DNA of 64,000 nt, from positions 2,240,001 through 2,304,000 of the forward strand of contig JAWPMN010000001.1 in the NCBI GenBank assembly GCA_033344895.1. The letters run 5' to 3'. A program made the translations under genes and the position numbers. Of this stretch, positions 63,675 to 64,000 are shown piece by piece; position 1 is the first letter of the stretch; each line of letters starts with the position of its first letter. Below the pieces are notes generated by a model. It saw only the letters and a program-made list of their open reading frames with translations, made no database searches and had not been told where the DNA came from. This stretch comes from Alphaproteobacteria bacterium (lineage in GTDB: Bacteria; Pseudomonadota; Alphaproteobacteria; UBA8366; Aestuariispiraceae).

Positions 63675-64000
63675 ATGGATAAGACCATTGAACTCCCGGC
63701 CATGCGCCGGGCGGCGGAGCTTGCGCCGAATTCAGCGGACCAGGAGGCTCGGACTATTGATGTGGTTTGGTCCACTGGCGCTCGGGTTCGTCGCCAACCC
63801 TTTCTGGGAGACCCTTACGATGAGGATCTAAGTCTGGATCCGGACCACGTTCGTCTGGAACGGCTGAACGGAGGGGCCCCTTTCCTAAAGGTACATGAAA
63901 CCGGTGAGCTGAACGCTGTTATTGGCTCGGTTGTCCCAGATAGCGCCCGCCTTGAAAACGGTCAGGGCATTGCGACGATCCGGTTCTCCGAGCGTGACGA
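63675..64000 (+). CDS. Prohead protease, partial (runs off the window)
   Basis: First 108 codons from ATG 63675 (MDKTIELPAMRRAAELAPNSADQEARTIDVVWSTGARVRR). Its place after the portal, and the RTIDVVWSTGARVRRQPF beginning of a HK97-type/U35-like protease fold, suggest the prohead protease; it could also be a protease-scaffold fusion. The catalytic part is beyond the window. Confidence 0.6.
   Translation, partial: MDKTIELPAMRRAAELAPNSADQEARTIDVVWSTGARVRRQPFLGDPYDEDLSLDPDHVRLERLNGGAPFLKVHETGELNAVIGSVVPDSARLENGQGIATIRFSERD

Larger units (their letters stand above)
40414..64000. mobile_element. Prophage, lambda-like packaging genes (left part; continues past window)
   Basis: A leftward immunity block (XRE repressor, ImmA/IrrE peptidase), then a rightward replication module and a terminase-gpW-portal-protease series in lambda/GpA-like order. 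The left boundary is not visible: no repeat other than the tRNA core is seen and no integrase is found between 40.4 and 64 kb, so the phage end may coincide with the tRNA remnant or lie anywhere before about 42.8 kb. Its integrase is presumably beyond the window. Confidence 0.75.

Overview
The window reads as an alphaproteobacterial chromosome. The end of an rRNA operon (23S, 5S, initiator tRNA) is followed by two stacked accessory regions. The class assignment rests on the rrn order 23S-5S-tRNA-fMet, on the ardC/DUF736/DUF2958/relaxase mobilisation set typical of alphaproteobacterial plasmids and ICEs, and on the phage gene families seen. I cannot name a genus. Most genes are GC-rich; a few AT-rich islands (about 12.8-13.3, 14.6-15.1, 21.7-22.2 and 23.3-23.4 kb) stand out.

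1-3321: spacer tail, 23S rRNA, 5S rRNA and tRNA-fMet. 3322-40413: a 37-kb integrated element. Its ends are a 47-bp duplication of the tRNA-fMet 3' end (3275-3321 and 40367-40413, one mismatch), with matching 11-bp-spaced integrase arm sites just inside each end and a tyrosine integrase (39074-40186) at the right end. Left cargo (3.4-22 kb) holds a short integrase, ardC, a Gabija pair (gajA-gajB) followed by a trypsin-like protease, DUF2958 and two DUF736 genes behind long GC-rich leaders, a MobC/relaxase/coupling-protein mobilisation set, and a second, opposed VirD4-like ATPase. No mating-pair-formation genes are present, so it looks mobilisable rather than self-transmissible. At 21.96-22.2 kb an attP-like site (tRNA-Thr 3' fragment between two clusters of repeats) sits beside another integrase and an AlpA gene, so the element is a composite of at least two integrative elements.

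23.7-37.3 kb is a phosphorothioation-type defence island. sspA (cysteine desulfurase) diverges from sspB (DUF4007)-sspC (ATPase)-sspD (PP-loop), which are followed by a GIY-YIG-like protein and a DndB-like DGQHR protein. Convergent to these is a probable restriction arm: ribbon-helix-helix protein, PLD-like/DEAH helicase, an 80-aa protein, a DndD/Rad50-like ATPase and a 152-aa protein. The island lies between two 72-bp direct repeats carrying a terminator, each beside an alpA gene. A Fic protein and the fMet integrase close the element.

40.5-64 kb (continuing past the window): a lambda-like prophage. A leftward lysogeny/accessory block has a Lit-like protease gene that appears frameshifted, a chimeric nuclease, an ImmA/IrrE peptidase and an XRE repressor. 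Rightward from a strong promoter run a small nuclease and two unrecognised genes (43.3-45.8 kb). An AbiE type IV toxin-antitoxin pair follows. Then come early/replication genes (47.6-56.9 kb: HTH, AAA ATPase, putative ssDNA-binding protein, helicase, Cas4-like nuclease, Toprim-AAA primase/helicase, RuvC-like), a ParB-methyltransferase fusion, and the packaging/head genes (terminase small and large, gpW, portal, start of the prohead protease).

The region therefore stacks at least five candidate defence or conflict systems (ArdC, Gabija plus protease, Ssp, Fic, AbiE, possibly Lit) on two mobile elements next to one tRNA. The least familiar parts are the Gabija-linked protease, the hybrid Ssp locus with DndB-like and GIY-YIG genes plus its convergent arm, and the three-gene operon at 43.3-45.8 kb. 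All functional statements come from reading motifs and from remembered family features; no database search was run.
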